From Carnobacterium divergens (lineage in GTDB: Bacteria > Bacillota > Bacilli > Lactobacillales > Carnobacteriaceae), in assembly GCF_900258435.1 (NCBI RefSeq), contig NZ_LT992558.1, forward strand, positions 1,066,881-1,130,880: a DNA stretch of 64,000 nucleotides, written 5' to 3'. A program made the translations under genes and the position numbers. Positions within the stretch are counted from its first letter, which is position 1, and each line of letters starts with the position of its first letter. Positions 16,615 through 26,003 of the stretch are shown piece after piece. The notes under the pieces were generated by a model. It saw only the letters and a program-made list of their open reading frames with translations. It had not been told where the DNA came from and ran no database searches.

Positions 16615-17559
16615 ATGAAAAAATCAGAACGGTTAAATGATATGATTCGATACTTGAATGATCGCTCTTTCTTTAACTTGAAAGAGCTAATGGAGCGTTA
16701 TACCATTTCCAAAAGTACGGCACTTCGTGATGTGCGTTCTTTGGAAGAGTTGGGAATGCCCATTTACACTGAGTATGGACGCTATGGAAAATATGGTATT
16801 TTGCAAAATAGACTCTTATCGCCAATTTTATTTACGATTGATGAAATTTATGCTCTTTATTTTGCGATGCTTACATTAGAAGCATATCAATCCTCACCAT
16901 TTCATTTAAGTGTAAAAAAATTGAATGAAAACTTTGAAAACTGTTTATCGAAAGAGCAATTGCACCATCTTCATAAAATGAAGAAGGTTCTTAATTTTGA
17001 ATCATACCCACACCCTAATGTGAGTTCTTTTTTAGATCAAATTTTAGAAAGTATTTTAACTGGAAATGAGTGTACTGTTAGTTATTTAAAAGGAGAAGTG
17101 GAACAAGTTTATTCTGTCCAATTCTTTAAAATATCGGCTAAATTTGGACAATGGTATGTTAGTGGAATTAATTTGAAAACAAAGCGCATGATTGTTTTTA
17201 GAGGTGATAAAATAACTAGTTTTGATGTGGGAACGACACCTTCATCATTTCTTTCAGAAGACTTATTACAGTTATCTATTCACCAACAGACGAAATTAGG
17301 AACAGATTTTGAAGTTGAGATAAAAGAACAAGCTAAGGATCTATTTTACAAAGAAAATTACCCATCTATGAAGTTGATCGAAACCGATAAAATTATAATT
17401 AAGGGAAGCTACCAACAGCATGAAGAGCCTTTTATTGCTAATTATTTATTACGATATGGAGAGACTATTTTGGCTATTAGGCCTCCAGCATTAAAAAAAA
17501 TAGTTGAAAATAGAATAAACGAGTTAGCAAAATATTATCAAAACGTAAAACAAGCTTAA
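16615..17559 (+). CDS. HTH (DeoR/HTH_11) plus WYL domain transcriptional regulator, YafY-like
   Basis: DNA-binding regulator of 314 residues. An N-terminal winged HTH (about 1-60; LKELMERYTISKSTALRDVRSLEELG) is followed by a WYL-type effector domain from about residue 140 (VSYLKGEVEQVYSVQFFKI, GQWYVSGINLKTKRMIVFR), with a WCX-like C-terminus. Such proteins sense nucleic acids or small ligands. Divergence from the VOC gene suggests that gene and itself as targets. AAAGGAG precedes ATG 16615. The effector is unknown. Confidence 0.85.
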   Translation: MKKSERLNDMIRYLNDRSFFNLKELMERYTISKSTALRDVRSLEELGMPIYTEYGRYGKYGILQNRLLSPILFTIDEIYALYFAMLTLEAYQSSPFHLSVKKLNENFENCLSKEQLHHLHKMKKVLNFESYPHPNVSSFLDQILESILTGNECTVSYLKGEVEQVYSVQFFKISAKFGQWYVSGINLKTKRMIVFRGDKITSFDVGTTPSSFLSEDLLQLSIHQQTKLGTDFEVEIKEQAKDLFYKENYPSMKLIETDKIIIKGSYQQHEEPFIANYLLRYGETILAIRPPALKKIVENRINELAKYYQNVKQA

Positions 17560-17561
17560 AA

Positions 17562-17602
17562 GCGAACGATTTATTAAAAAATAGATATAATATTCGATAA
17601 TA
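17562..17602. promoter_or_regulatory. PurR operator (inverted PurBox pair) of purEKB
   Basis: GCGAACGATTTAT at 17562-17574 and an inverted copy ATTCGATAAT at 17592-17601 lie just upstream of the -35 box. The core CGAAC/GTTCG motif and inverted layout are those of PurBoxes bound by Firmicute PurR. The same 13-base sequence occurs again before purC at 25189. Confidence 0.75.
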
Positions 17603-17603
17603 A

Positions 17604-17632
17604 TTGACTCCTTTACACGGCCTTGTTAAAAT
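17604..17632 (+). promoter_or_regulatory. Sigma-A promoter of purEKB
   Basis: TTGACT (17604-17609), a 17-base spacer and TAAAAT (17627-17632). The purC promoter has the same design, including TTGTTAAAAT at the -10 region. Confidence 0.85.
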
Positions 17633-17665
17633 CAAAGAGAAGAGATTGGATGAGGGGGAAATAAG

Positions 17666-18154
17666 TTGATCAATGAAGTCGCTGTTATTATGGGAAGTAC
17701 TTCTGACTGGGAAACAATGCAATACGCGTGCAAAATTTTAGATGAATTTAAGGTTCCATATGAAAAAAAAGTGGTTTCCGCTCATCGAACACCCGACTAT
17801 ATGTTTGAATTTGCAGAAACGGCTCGCTCTAAGGGGATTAAAGTGATTATTGCTGGTGCAGGAGGTGCGGCTCATCTACCAGGAATGGTGGCGGCAAAAA
17901 CAACGTTACCTGTAATCGGAGTCCCAATGGAATCAAAAAGTTTAAAAGGAATGGACTCCCTGCTTTCAATTGTACAAATGCCAGCCGGGGTTCCAGTAGC
18001 AACAGTTGCGATTGGAAAACCAGGAGCCACAAACGCTGGATTATTAGCTTTACAAATGTTGTCAATGACAGATGAGGCAATTACTGATAAACTAAATAAG
18101 AGAAGAAAAGAAATAAAAGAAAAAGCAATGGAAAGTAGTGATGAACTTGTCTAA
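17666..18154 (+). CDS. purE: N5-carboxyaminoimidazole ribonucleotide mutase
   Basis: Class I PurE of 162 residues, moving the carboxyl of N5-CAIR to C4 to give CAIR in purine synthesis. Signatures: [10 protein letters not shown] near residue 9, [14 protein letters not shown] near 39 and [13 protein letters not shown] near 67. It starts at TTG 17666 behind GAGGGGGA. First gene of a purEKB unit whose promoter carries PurBoxes; purK overlaps its end. Confidence 0.97.
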   Translation: MINEVAVIMGSTSDWETMQYACKILDEFKVPYEKKVVSAHRTPDYMFEFAETARSKGIKVIIAGAGGAAHLPGMVAAKTTLPVIGVPMESKSLKGMDSLLSIVQMPAGVPVATVAIGKPGATNAGLLALQMLSMTDEAITDKLNKRRKEIKEKAMESSDELV

Positions 18155-19268
18155 TCTGATCGTTCCAGGAAAAACAATCGGAATCATTGGTGGGGGACAA
18201 CTTGGGCGCATGATGACCCTATCCGCTAAAGAAATGGGTTACCGAGTAGGAGTCTTAGATCCAGAAGCTAATTGTCCAACTGCCCAAGTAGCAGATTGGC
18301 AAATTATAGCAAAATATAACGATGCAGAAGCATTGATGGAATTGGCTTTAAAATGTGATGTTATTACCTATGAATTTGAGAATGTTGACGTAGATGCATT
18401 AAGTAAAATTGAATCTATTGTGAAAGTTCCACAAGGTAGCGATTTATTATCTATTACACAAGATCGTTTATTAGAAAAAGCGTATCTAGAAGAAAATAAT
18501 ATTAATATTGCTCCTTATGCGACGATTATTGATTTAGAAGATATTCGTTTAGCTATTGATAGTATTGGGTTTCCTTGTGTCTTAAAAACCATTCGTGGCG
18601 GATATGATGGCAAGGGACAAGTCGTTTTATATAGTGAAGAAGACATTCCAAAATGTGAATTTTTACTTCAAACAGGCATTTGTGTCCTAGAAGCATGGAT
18701 TCCATTTGAACGTGAGTGTTCCGTTATGGTGGCGCGAAACGAAGCAGAAGAAATTACCGTATTTCCAGTTGTAGAAAACTTGCATCGTAAAAATATTTTA
18801 CATGAAACAATTGCTCCAGCAAGAATTCCTGTAGACGTTGCAGAAGAAGTTAAACGCGTCGCGATTGTGATTGCAGAAAAGTTAGAGTTGGTGGGGGTGT
18901 TAGGCATTGAGTTGTTTTTAACTTCAACAGGCACACTCTACGTTAACGAATTAGCGCCTCGTCCGCACAATTCGGGACATTATTCAATTGAAGCTTGTTC
19001 ATTTTCACAATTTGATGCACACATTCGTGCAATTTGTGGATGGCCATTACCTCAAGTTGACTTGCTCTCACCAGCAGTCATGGTGAATATATTAGGCGAA
19101 CAAATTGAAGAATCGTTATTTCAAATTTTATTAAAACCAGATTGGCATTTCCACTATTACGGAAAAGGAATTGCAAAACTAGGTCGTAAAATGGGACATA
19201 TCACAATTTTAACAGAAGACATTGAACGAACATTAGAAACCATCGAAGATACTGGGATTTGGGAATAG
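18141..19268 (+). CDS. purK: N5-carboxyaminoimidazole ribonucleotide synthase
   Basis: ATP-grasp enzyme of 375 residues that makes N5-CAIR from AIR, bicarbonate and ATP. N-terminal [12 protein letters not shown] is followed by the ATP-grasp region ([18 protein letters not shown]) and the [13 protein letters not shown] signature. ATG 18141 is preferred over the adjacent GTG 18138; either overlaps purE by 14-17 bases, indicating translational coupling. PurE and PurK together replace the class II PurE route. Confidence 0.96.
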   Translation: MNLSNLIVPGKTIGIIGGGQLGRMMTLSAKEMGYRVGVLDPEANCPTAQVADWQIIAKYNDAEALMELALKCDVITYEFENVDVDALSKIESIVKVPQGSDLLSITQDRLLEKAYLEENNINIAPYATIIDLEDIRLAIDSIGFPCVLKTIRGGYDGKGQVVLYSEEDIPKCEFLLQTGICVLEAWIPFERECSVMVARNEAEEITVFPVVENLHRKNILHETIAPARIPVDVAEEVKRVAIVIAEKLELVGVLGIELFLTSTGTLYVNELAPRPHNSGHYSIEACSFSQFDAHIRAICGWPLPQVDLLSPAVMVNILGEQIEESLFQILLKPDWHFHYYGKGIAKLGRKMGHITILTEDIERTLETIEDTGIWE

Positions 19269-19282
19269 GAGCGAATTAAACA

Positions 19283-20581
19283 ATGATAGAACGTTATACA
19301 AGACCGGAAATGGGTAAATTATGGACAGATGAAAACCGTTATGATACATGGCTTGAAGTTGAAATACTAGCAGATGAGGCATGGGCGGAACTAGGAGAAA
19401 TTCCAAAAGCTGATGTAGAAAAAATTCGTAAAAATGCTCGTTTCGACGTAGCAAGAATTTTAGAAATTGAGCAAGAAACAAGACACGATGTGGTGGCCTT
19501 TACTCGTGCAGTGTCAGAGTCTCTTGGGGAAGAACGAAAATGGGTTCATTATGGTTTGACAAGCACAGACGTTGTCGACACAGCTTACGGTTATCAATTA
19601 AAACAAGTGAATGATCTTCTTCGTCAAGATTTGACTAACTTCTTAACGATCATTGGTGAAAAAGCGAAAGAACATAAAATGACGGTTATGATGGGAAGAA
19701 CTCACGGCGTTCACGCTGAACCAACAACCTTTGGTTTGAAATTAGCTTTATGGTATTCCGAAATGAAACGCAATATTGAACGCTTTGAACATGCTGCAAA
19801 AGGTGTTGAAGCTGGGAAAATTAGTGGCGCTGTTGGAACTTTTGCGAATATCTCTCCCTTTGTTGAGGAATATGTATGTGATAAATTAGGGATAAGAGCG
19901 CAAGAAATCTCAACTCAAGTATTGCCTCGTGATTTACATGCAGAATACTTGTCTTCGATTGCATTAATTGCAACAAGTATCGAAAAATTTGCCACTGAAA
20001 TTCGTGGCTTGCAAAAATCGGAAACCCGCGAAGTAGAAGAATTTTTTGCAAAAGGTCAAAAAGGGTCATCAGCAATGCCTCATAAACGCAACCCAATTGG
20101 TTCAGAAAATATGAGTGGCTTAGCTCGTGTGATTCGTGGGCATATGGTAACTGCTTATGAAAACGTAACGTTGTGGCATGAACGTGACATTTCACATTCA
20201 TCTGCTGAACGGATTATTTTACCTGATGCAACGATCTTATTAGATTATATGTTAAACCGTTTTGGCAATATTGTGAAAAAATTGACCGTTTTCCCTGAAA
20301 ATATGAAACGCAATATGGATGCAACATTTGGCTTAATATATAGCCAACGAGTATTGTTAAAATTAATTGATAATGGAATGAGTCGTGAAGGAGCCTATGA
20401 TTTAGTTCAGCCTAAAACAGCTATTTCATGGGACAATCAAGTGCCATTCCGTCCATTATTAGAAGAAGATGCAGAAATTATGTCGATTCTATCAATGGAA
20501 GATTTAGACGATGCATTTGACTATCATTACCATTTAAAGAATGTCGATACGATTTTTGAACGTGTTGGTTTAAATAAATAA
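19283..20581 (+). CDS. purB: Adenylosuccinate lyase
   Basis: Enzyme of 432 residues acting twice: SAICAR to AICAR plus fumarate, and adenylosuccinate to AMP plus fumarate. The fumarase-superfamily signature [11 protein letters not shown] lies at 261-271 with Ser263 the expected catalytic serine; His141 (GRTHGVH) is the general acid candidate. Fourteen bases after purK and followed by a strong terminator, so this part of the pathway ends here, unlike the continuous Bacillus operon. Confidence 0.97.
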   Translation: MIERYTRPEMGKLWTDENRYDTWLEVEILADEAWAELGEIPKADVEKIRKNARFDVARILEIEQETRHDVVAFTRAVSESLGEERKWVHYGLTSTDVVDTAYGYQLKQVNDLLRQDLTNFLTIIGEKAKEHKMTVMMGRTHGVHAEPTTFGLKLALWYSEMKRNIERFEHAAKGVEAGKISGAVGTFANISPFVEEYVCDKLGIRAQEISTQVLPRDLHAEYLSSIALIATSIEKFATEIRGLQKSETREVEEFFAKGQKGSSAMPHKRNPIGSENMSGLARVIRGHMVTAYENVTLWHERDISHSSAERIILPDATILLDYMLNRFGNIVKKLTVFPENMKRNMDATFGLIYSQRVLLKLIDNGMSREGAYDLVQPKTAISWDNQVPFRPLLEEDAEIMSILSMEDLDDAFDYHYHLKNVDTIFERVGLNK

Positions 20582-20584
20582 ATC

Positions 20585-20614
20585 AAAACTTCCCTTTTTA
20601 GGGAAGTTTTTTTT
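20585..20614 (+). terminator. Intrinsic terminator after purB
   Basis: AAAACTTCCC and GGGAAGTTTT pair across a 6-base loop, followed by TTTT. Confidence 0.9.
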
Positions 20615-20623
20615 ATAAAAAAA

Positions 20624-20649
20624 AGCCACTTGAACTAAATCAAGTGGCT
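20624..20649 (+). repeat. Perfect 10-bp inverted repeat
   Basis: AGCCACTTGA and TCAAGTGGCT with a 6-base loop. It is followed by AAAAGG rather than a T run, so it is not an ordinary terminator for the + strand; the A-run before it would make it a minus-strand terminator, where no gene needs one. Confidence 0.6.
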
Positions 20650-20661
20650 AAAAGGAGTTGG

Positions 20662-20734
20662 TTCTTTACTTTGGAGGAGTAAAGAAATGAAAAATAAAAA
20701 AGTTGGTTGTTGTTTGGTTATAAAGATAGTATAA
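20662..20734 (+). other. Hairpin-enclosed ribosome site with a 15-codon micro-ORF
   Basis: TTCTTTACT (20662-20670) and AGTAAAGAA (20678-20686) form a perfect 9-bp stem whose 7-base loop TTGGAGG exposes a Shine-Dalgarno site. ATG 20687 follows directly and opens 15 codons (MKNKKVGCCLVIKIV) before TAA 20732-20734. It could be a leader peptide or small RNA for the downstream DUF817 gene. No homologue recognised. Confidence 0.35.
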
Positions 20735-20880
20735 GCAATAAATAGGAAGAAATCATGATGAAATTGGTACGAATATGTAAAAAAAGTGTGAATTTTTTTT
20801 GAATTTATTTTAAATTTAGTTTTATCTTAGTTCTTTCTTTAGAATAAAAAGTGAAAATAGAAAATGAAGGAAGTGGAGAG

Positions 20881-21645
20881 ATGAAGGTTATTAAAGGAGT
20901 TACGCAATTTACTTATCAACAGCTACAGTGTTGTTTATTTCCGGCAATTATTGTGATGTCATTAGGAATCACGAAATACATATCTATTGGAACTATACCA
21001 CGATATGACGTATTGCTTTTTATTTGCATTATGACACAGCTTGCATTGCTTTATTTTAAATTAGAAACAAAAGATGAATTAAAGGTTATTATGCTCTTTC
21101 ACATCATTGGATTGGTGTTAGAAATATACAAAGTTCAATATGGATCATGGAGTTATCCTGATGCTGGTTTTTGGAAAATTGGTGGGGTACCTTTGTATAG
21201 TGGGTTTATGTATTCAAGTATTGGGAGTTATATTTGCAAGGCATGGAAGGTTTTTGACTTAAAAATGAGCAATTGGCCAAACACTAAAGCCGTGATTTTG
21301 TTGTGTAGTTTTATTTATTTGAATTTTTTTACCCATCATTTTATGGTTGATATACGGTGGGGGTTAATTGGACTGGTTTTTTGTTTATTTTACCCAACAT
21401 GGGTGTACTTTACAGTCGGCGACAGTCGTTTGAAGATGCCATTGAGTCTTTCTTTTCTGTGTATTGCTTTTTTTATTTGGGTAGCAGAAAATATTGCCAG
21501 TTTTTTTGGAGCATGGGCGTATCCTGATCAGTTAAAACAATGGCGCTTAGTACATCTTGGAAAAATTACAAGCTGGTATTTATTAATTATTATTAGTATT
21601 ATGATTGTCGCGCAGTTAAAGATGACTAAAAAAGAAATTAAATAA
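20881..21645 (+). CDS. DUF817 family membrane protein (YoaT-like)
   Basis: Membrane protein of 254 residues with about eight hydrophobic segments. The motif YGSWSYPDAGFWKIGGVPLY near residues 90-110 and the later FFGAWAYPDQ with WRLVHLGKITSW are characteristic of DUF817 proteins. Function unknown; the repeated W-YP motif suggests two related halves. ATG 20881 with AAGGAAG at 9 bases is preferred over GTG 20851. The gene interrupts the ancestral purine operon together with tuf. Confidence 0.85.
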   Translation: MKVIKGVTQFTYQQLQCCLFPAIIVMSLGITKYISIGTIPRYDVLLFICIMTQLALLYFKLETKDELKVIMLFHIIGLVLEIYKVQYGSWSYPDAGFWKIGGVPLYSGFMYSSIGSYICKAWKVFDLKMSNWPNTKAVILLCSFIYLNFFTHHFMVDIRWGLIGLVFCLFYPTWVYFTVGDSRLKMPLSLSFLCIAFFIWVAENIASFFGAWAYPDQLKQWRLVHLGKITSWYLLIIISIMIVAQLKMTKKEIK

Positions 21646-21673
21646 TAAACTTACAATAAATAAGTTTAAATGC

Positions 21674-21702
21674 TTGCAATATTTCCTGAATGGGTGTATA
21701 AC
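21674..21702 (+). promoter_or_regulatory. Sigma-A promoter of tuf
   Basis: TTGCAA (21674-21679), a 17-base spacer and TATAAC (21697-21702), leaving a ~65-base leader before the EF-Tu start. Confidence 0.8.
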
Positions 21703-21771
21703 TATCTTAAGAGTTGGTCAGTGATGGTCAGACTCTAAATAGAGAACATAAACCAAGGAGGTTTGTAAGTT

Positions 21772-22959
21772 ATGGCAAAACAACATTATGAAAGAACAAA
21801 AGAGCATGTAAACATTGGAACAATTGGACACGTCGATCATGGGAAAACAACATTAACAGCGGCAATCACATCAGTTTTAGCGAAAAAAGGTCTTGCAAAC
21901 CCTCAAGATTACGCTAGTATTGATGCTGCTCCAGAAGAACGCGAAAGAGGAATTACCATTAATACAGCTCATGTAGAGTATGAAACAGAAAAACGCCACT
22001 ATGCTCATATAGATGCACCAGGACACGCAGATTACGTAAAAAACATGATTACTGGAGCAGCACAAATGGATGGCGCAATTTTAGTAGTATCTGCAACAGA
22101 TGGTCCTATGCCACAAACACGTGAACATATTTTGCTTTCACGTCAAGTTGGAGTAGAAGATTTGATTGTTTTCATCAATAAAGAAGATTTAGTCGATGAT
22201 CCAGAATTAACCGATTTAGTTGAAATGGAAATTCGTGAATTATTAACAGAATATAAATACCCAGGTGATGACATCCCTGTGATTCGTGGTTCTGCTTTAA
22301 AAGCATTAGAAGGAGATCCAGCAGCAGAAGCAAAAATTATGGAATTGATGGATACCGTTGATAGCTACATTCCAACACCAGACCGCGATAATGCAAAACC
22401 ATTCTTAATGCCAATTGAAGATGTCTTTACGATTACAGGTCGAGGAACTGTCGCAAGTGGTAGAATCGATCGTGGTACCGTTAAAGTTGGCGATGAAGTC
22501 GAATTAATTGGATTATTCCCTGAAACGAAGAAAACAACCGTGACAGGAATTGAAATGTTCCGTAAAACACTTGATTTTGGAGAAGCAGGTGACAATGTTG
22601 GCATTCTATTGCGTGGTATCGGTCGTGAAGAAATTGAACGTGGTCAAGTATTAGCAAAACCAGGCAGTATTACACCTCATACAAAATTTAAAGGTGAAGT
22701 ATATGTCTTGTCGAAAGAAGAAGGAGGACGTCATACCCCATTCTTTAATAATTACCGTCCACAATTCTACTTCCACACGACTGATGTAACTGGAGTGATT
22801 GAGCTTCCAGCAGGAACTGAAATGGTGATGCCAGGTGATAATGTAACAATTGATGTAACGTTAATTGCACCTATCGCCGTTGAAATGGGAACGAAATTCT
22901 CCATTCGTGAAGGGGGTAGAACTGTTGGTGCAGGAGTTGTAACTGAAATTGAAGATTAA
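21772..22959 (+). CDS. tuf: Elongation factor Tu
   Basis: GTPase of 395 residues that delivers aminoacyl-tRNA to the ribosome. G1 motif GHVDHGKT at 19-26, switch region [16 protein letters not shown]3 DAPGHADY and G4 NKED are all present, followed by the two beta-barrel domains ending [10 protein letters not shown]. An AAGGAGG site is perfectly placed. It has its own promoter and terminator, away from rpsL-rpsG-fusA. Whether this is the only tuf copy cannot be seen here. Confidence 0.98.
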   Translation: MAKQHYERTKEHVNIGTIGHVDHGKTTLTAAITSVLAKKGLANPQDYASIDAAPEERERGITINTAHVEYETEKRHYAHIDAPGHADYVKNMITGAAQMDGAILVVSATDGPMPQTREHILLSRQVGVEDLIVFINKEDLVDDPELTDLVEMEIRELLTEYKYPGDDIPVIRGSALKALEGDPAAEAKIMELMDTVDSYIPTPDRDNAKPFLMPIEDVFTITGRGTVASGRIDRGTVKVGDEVELIGLFPETKKTTVTGIEMFRKTLDFGEAGDNVGILLRGIGREEIERGQVLAKPGSITPHTKFKGEVYVLSKEEGGRHTPFFNNYRPQFYFHTTDVTGVIELPAGTEMVMPGDNVTIDVTLIAPIAVEMGTKFSIREGGRTVGAGVVTEIED

Positions 22960-22961
22960 AA

Positions 22962-23000
22962 AAAAAGACACTTTTGAAGAAAATTCAAAAGTGTCTTTTT
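22962..23000. terminator. Bidirectional intrinsic terminator
   Basis: AAAAAGACACTTTTGA and TCAAAAGTGTCTTTTT form a perfect 16-bp stem between tuf and the converging gloA. Confidence 0.93.
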
Positions 23001-23004
23001 CTGT

Positions 23005-23385
23005 TTAGTTAGGAATAACTTCGATTTTATAACCATCTGGATCTGTAATAAAATAATAGCCAAATTCCAAACCAGGCAATCCTTTGAAATCTGTGACATT
23101 CAAACCAGCTGCCACTTGTTTTTCATGAAGCTCTTTAATATTATCCACGCCAATAGCAATATGACCATAGCCATTTCCTAAGTCGTAAGCCGTTTCTTGG
23201 TCATAATTATAAGTTAGTTCCAACTCATAGTCACTGCTATCAAAAGCGAGATAAACCAGTGTAAATTGATGCTCCGGAAAATCAAGACGACGACTTTCTT
23301 TTAAACCCAGTACATTTGTGTAAAAATCAAGAGACTTATCTAAATCTTTAACACGAATACAAGTGTGTAACATTTTTGAAGACAT
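23005..23385 (-). CDS. gloA: Lactoylglutathione lyase (glyoxalase I)
   Basis: VOC-superfamily enzyme of 126 residues that isomerises the methylglyoxal-thiol hemithioacetal. It carries both family signatures (MLHTCIRVKDLDKSLDFY, and GYGHIAIGVDNI) and the four expected metal ligands: His7, Glu56, His75 and Glu122. The length matches bacterial Ni/Co-type GloA. An AAAGGGGTT site precedes the ATG. Monocistronic; unrelated to the flanking pur genes. Confidence 0.93.
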   Translation of the reverse strand: MSSKMLHTCIRVKDLDKSLDFYTNVLGLKESRRLDFPEHQFTLVYLAFDSSDYELELTYNYDQETAYDLGNGYGHIAIGVDNIKELHEKQVAAGLNVTDFKGLPGLEFGYYFITDPDGYKIEVIPN

Positions 23386-23574
23386 ATTGGCAACCCCTTT
23401 AAAATTTAATTATTCTTTGTATTTAGAATACAGGGAAATGAGAAATAAAACAAGAGATGCGTTTTTTTTCATAAAAAGTTAAAACAATTATTTTTTTGAA
23501 TTCTTATTGACTAATAGCTACTATAAGGTGTTACGATTAAAATGTAAAAAATAAAAAATAAGAGGTGAAGGTAT

Positions 23575-24435
23575 ATGAATAAAAGAATCGTTTTTATAGG
23601 CAGTATCGTTTTCGGAGTAGTAGTCCTTTTAGTAATTGGAGGTATGATAGGGAAAAGTTTAAATTCAGAAAGAAATGATAACATTACGGTAGAAACTTTG
23701 AAAAATGAAAAAAATCAAAAGTTTACGCCGAAAAAAATTACATTTGATGATATAAATATTGAAGGAATGGAAGTTACAAAACTCTCGTCCTCTGTTTATA
23801 AGGTAGGTTTTTTGCCAGGAACAATCGTGGAGACAGCACCAACTGTTAATGTTTGGTTAGTTGTCAATGGAGAGGATGTTCATATCATTGATACAGGTTT
23901 TGCTGAAATGACAGAAGGAGTGATGCAAGTAGCTGAAAAACTAGGGACTCCAGCATCTGTTTTAATTACTCATGGACATTTAGATCATGTTTTAGGTGTT
24001 CATCAATTAGTAGAACGGTTTGAAGGAATTAAAATTTATGTAGATTCTAAAGAAATCGAAGAAATTAATAAAGGAATTCCACCATATCCTGTAAAAGATG
24101 AAAATATGGAAGGGATGTTTGAAGAATTAACTGACGAGGTTGTATTAGCAGCTGGATTAGAACATTATATTACCCCAGGACACTCTCCAGGGCATGCTAT
24201 TTTTTACCATAGAAAAGATAAAGTTTTGATGGTGGGAGACTTATTTATTACTACTGATACACGCTTGTTGCCACCGATTAAACGTTTTACTCCAGATATG
24301 AATGAAAGTATTGATAGTGGATCGATTGTTGACGAGATAAAACCTCGTATTATTACTTCTTCCCATGGCGATGATCTATTATATACTAAAGATTTATACA
24401 CTCAATTAGCTTATTTTTTCAGAGATGCTGACTAA
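23575..24435 (+). CDS. Membrane-anchored MBL-fold metallo-hydrolase
   Basis: Protein of 286 residues. An N-terminal anchor (about 5-27) leaves a metallo-beta-lactamase-fold domain outside the membrane. Metal-binding motif HGHLDH gives His133, His135, Asp137 and His138; later ligands are in TPGHSPGH and VGDLF. The general fold is that of YqjP/glyoxalase II-like hydrolases rather than a true beta-lactamase. The substrate is unknown. AAGAGGTGA precedes ATG 23575. Confidence 0.85.
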   Translation: MNKRIVFIGSIVFGVVVLLVIGGMIGKSLNSERNDNITVETLKNEKNQKFTPKKITFDDINIEGMEVTKLSSSVYKVGFLPGTIVETAPTVNVWLVVNGEDVHIIDTGFAEMTEGVMQVAEKLGTPASVLITHGHLDHVLGVHQLVERFEGIKIYVDSKEIEEINKGIPPYPVKDENMEGMFEELTDEVVLAAGLEHYITPGHSPGHAIFYHRKDKVLMVGDLFITTDTRLLPPIKRFTPDMNESIDSGSIVDEIKPRIITSSHGDDLLYTKDLYTQLAYFFRDAD

Positions 24436-24604
24436 ATTTAAAGTTAACTGTAGATGATGACTCAAAAAGAGGCTGAGTCTACAGGAGTTTTTCAAATCGT
24501 AAGGAACAATTTTTTTAATTCAACTTTGTTTAAGCTTTTAATAATAATAAATGGATTTTAAACTTAAAGATACTAAATAGTCGTTCAATGATTTTTATAG
24601 ATGA

Positions 24605-24632
24605 AAAAAAATAAGCCGAAAGGCTTATTTTT
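24605..24632 (-). terminator. Intrinsic terminator of the LapA-domain gene
   Basis: AAAAATAAGCC and GGCTTATTTTT with a GAAA tetraloop; symmetric A/T flanks would let it work in both directions. Confidence 0.85.
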
Positions 24633-24831
24633 TATTTTTTAAAAAGTAACCACAGATAAAACCAATTACTCCAATTCCCACTATCTCATAAAATAATGGA
24701 ATCTTAACCTCTGCAACTAAAAAATTTACAGATACAGGTTCAAGATTACTGAATGCAAATATAAGAATTAAGATAATTCCAATAAGTATTAAAGTTCTTT
24801 TAATTGTAAAAAATTTTTTTAATTTTTCCAT
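24625..24831 (-). CDS. LapA-domain (DUF1049) small membrane protein
   Basis: Protein of 68 residues with two hydrophobic segments (about 12-29 and 44-63) around the typical SNLEPVSVNFL motif, ending in a basic tail (FLKNKK). This is the LapA/YrvD-like DUF1049 family. In Gram-negatives it assists lipopolysaccharide assembly; in Firmicutes its role is unknown. Good AGGGGTG site upstream on the minus strand. Monocistronic. Confidence 0.8.
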   Translation of the reverse strand: MEKLKKFFTIKRTLILIGIILILIFAFSNLEPVSVNFLVAEVKIPLFYEIVGIGVIGFICGYFLKNKK

Positions 24832-25099
24832 AAAAACACCCCTAGATTACGAATAATTAGAATAAGATAATTAGGAGACCACTTCAAAATTAACTTAATA
24901 CACAGTTAAGAATTTTCTTAACTATTAGAATAATACCATAGTTAACCATAATTATATAGTTATAACTCTTTTTTGTTTAAAATTAGTATCAAACTAGAAT
25001 TTTTTAGTTTTAATCATAATGACGATAAATAAAATCAAAACAAACATATAATAAAGCTTTTTAACTCTCATTCTCTATACAAAGAAAATTAGTTTTAAA

Positions 25100-25135
25100 G
25101 CGAACTATATTCAGATTAAAAGTTTTTAATGTTCG
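25100..25135. promoter_or_regulatory. PurR operator (inverted PurBox pair) of the purC operon
   Basis: GCGAACTATAT (25100-25110) and TTAATGTTCG (25126-25135) are inverted PurBox-like arms placed immediately upstream of the -35 box, as before purE. The remaining part of this 425-base gap is AT-rich without a visible gene. Confidence 0.78.
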
Positions 25136-25144
25136 TTATTTAAG

Positions 25145-25173
25145 TTGACATCGAATTGGCAGATTGTTAAAAT
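25145..25173 (+). promoter_or_regulatory. Sigma-A promoter of the purCSQLFMNHD operon
   Basis: Consensus TTGACA (25145-25150), a 17-base spacer and TAAAAT (25168-25173). Confidence 0.9.
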
Positions 25174-25188
25174 GAATATGTGTTTAAG

Positions 25189-25225
25189 GCGAACGATTTA
25201 TAGTTTCGAACCTTTTATTGTTCAC
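25189..25225. promoter_or_regulatory. Second PurBox-like pair downstream of the purC promoter
   Basis: GCGAACGATTTAT (25189-25201), identical to the purE box, and inverted ATTGTTCAC (25217-25225) flank a TTCGAAC motif. Located near or after the expected transcription start, so it may act as a repressor site or be a relic of an older promoter. Confidence 0.5.
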
Positions 25226-25256
25226 TTATAAGATAATGTTAATTGGAGGTCTTTTT

Positions 25257-25976
25257 TTGGAAAAGCAGGAGCTTTTATATGAAGGGAAAGCAAAAAAATT
25301 ATATAAGACAAGTGAATCAGATGTGATATGGGTTGAATATTTAAATCAAGCAACAGCATTAAATGGAAAAAAAAAGGATTTGATTCAAGGCAAGGGTGAA
25401 TTGAATAACCAAATTACAAGCCTACTTTTTAGCATGTTAAAAGAAGCAGGTGTTCACAATCACTTTATAAAAAAACTATCAAAAACCGAACAATTAATTG
25501 AGTCAGTTACAATGTTTCCTTTAGAGGTCGTTCTAAGAAATATTTCTGCTGGAAGTTTTTCAAAAAGATTTGGCGTGAAGGAAGGAACTCCTTTAGCTAA
25601 TCCAATCATTGAATTTTACTTAAAGGACGACAAGCTAGACGATCCGATGATGAATGAGGAACATATTCAATTATTAGAGCTAGCAACAGCAGAAGAAATC
25701 AAAAAAATTAAAAAAATGACATTAGAAGTAAATACAGCCTTACAAAAAGTATTTAAGGAAATCGATATCCAATTGATTGATTTTAAACTAGAATTTGGCA
25801 AACAAGCAGATGGAACCATTCTATTAGCTGATGAAATATCTCCAGATACTTGCCGCTTATGGGATGTAAAAACAGGCGAGCATTTAGATAAAGACGTTTA
25901 TCGCCGGGATTTGGGGAATCTAGTTCCCGTCTATCAAGAAGTATTCGAACGTTTGTTAAAACTTGAATCAATCTAA
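25257..25976 (+). CDS. purC: Phosphoribosylaminoimidazole-succinocarboxamide synthase
   Basis: SAICAR synthetase of 239 residues, coupling CAIR and aspartate with ATP. N-terminal ELLYEGKAKKLYKT and the signatures VVLRNISAGS and ADEISPDTCRLWD are diagnostic. Start at TTG 25257 with GGAGGT at 6 bases gives the usual length; the frame is open further upstream but without a ribosome site. First gene of the second purine unit. Confidence 0.96.
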   Translation: MEKQELLYEGKAKKLYKTSESDVIWVEYLNQATALNGKKKDLIQGKGELNNQITSLLFSMLKEAGVHNHFIKKLSKTEQLIESVTMFPLEVVLRNISAGSFSKRFGVKEGTPLANPIIEFYLKDDKLDDPMMNEEHIQLLELATAEEIKKIKKMTLEVNTALQKVFKEIDIQLIDFKLEFGKQADGTILLADEISPDTCRLWDVKTGEHLDKDVYRRDLGNLVPVYQEVFERLLKLESI

Positions 25977-26003
25977 AAAATTAATGAAAAGGGAGTTGCT
26001 TAG

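Noticed and set aside
21711..21740. GAGTTGGTCAGTGATGGTCAGACTC in the tuf leader as an attenuator
   Set aside because: The arms are 4-5 bp with no T run; it looks like a chance near-repeat.
24456..24492. GACTC...GAGTC short inverted repeat, reminiscent of repetitive elements ending in GAGGCTG
   Set aside because: Only 5-6 bp arms, single copy in the window and no transposase nearby.
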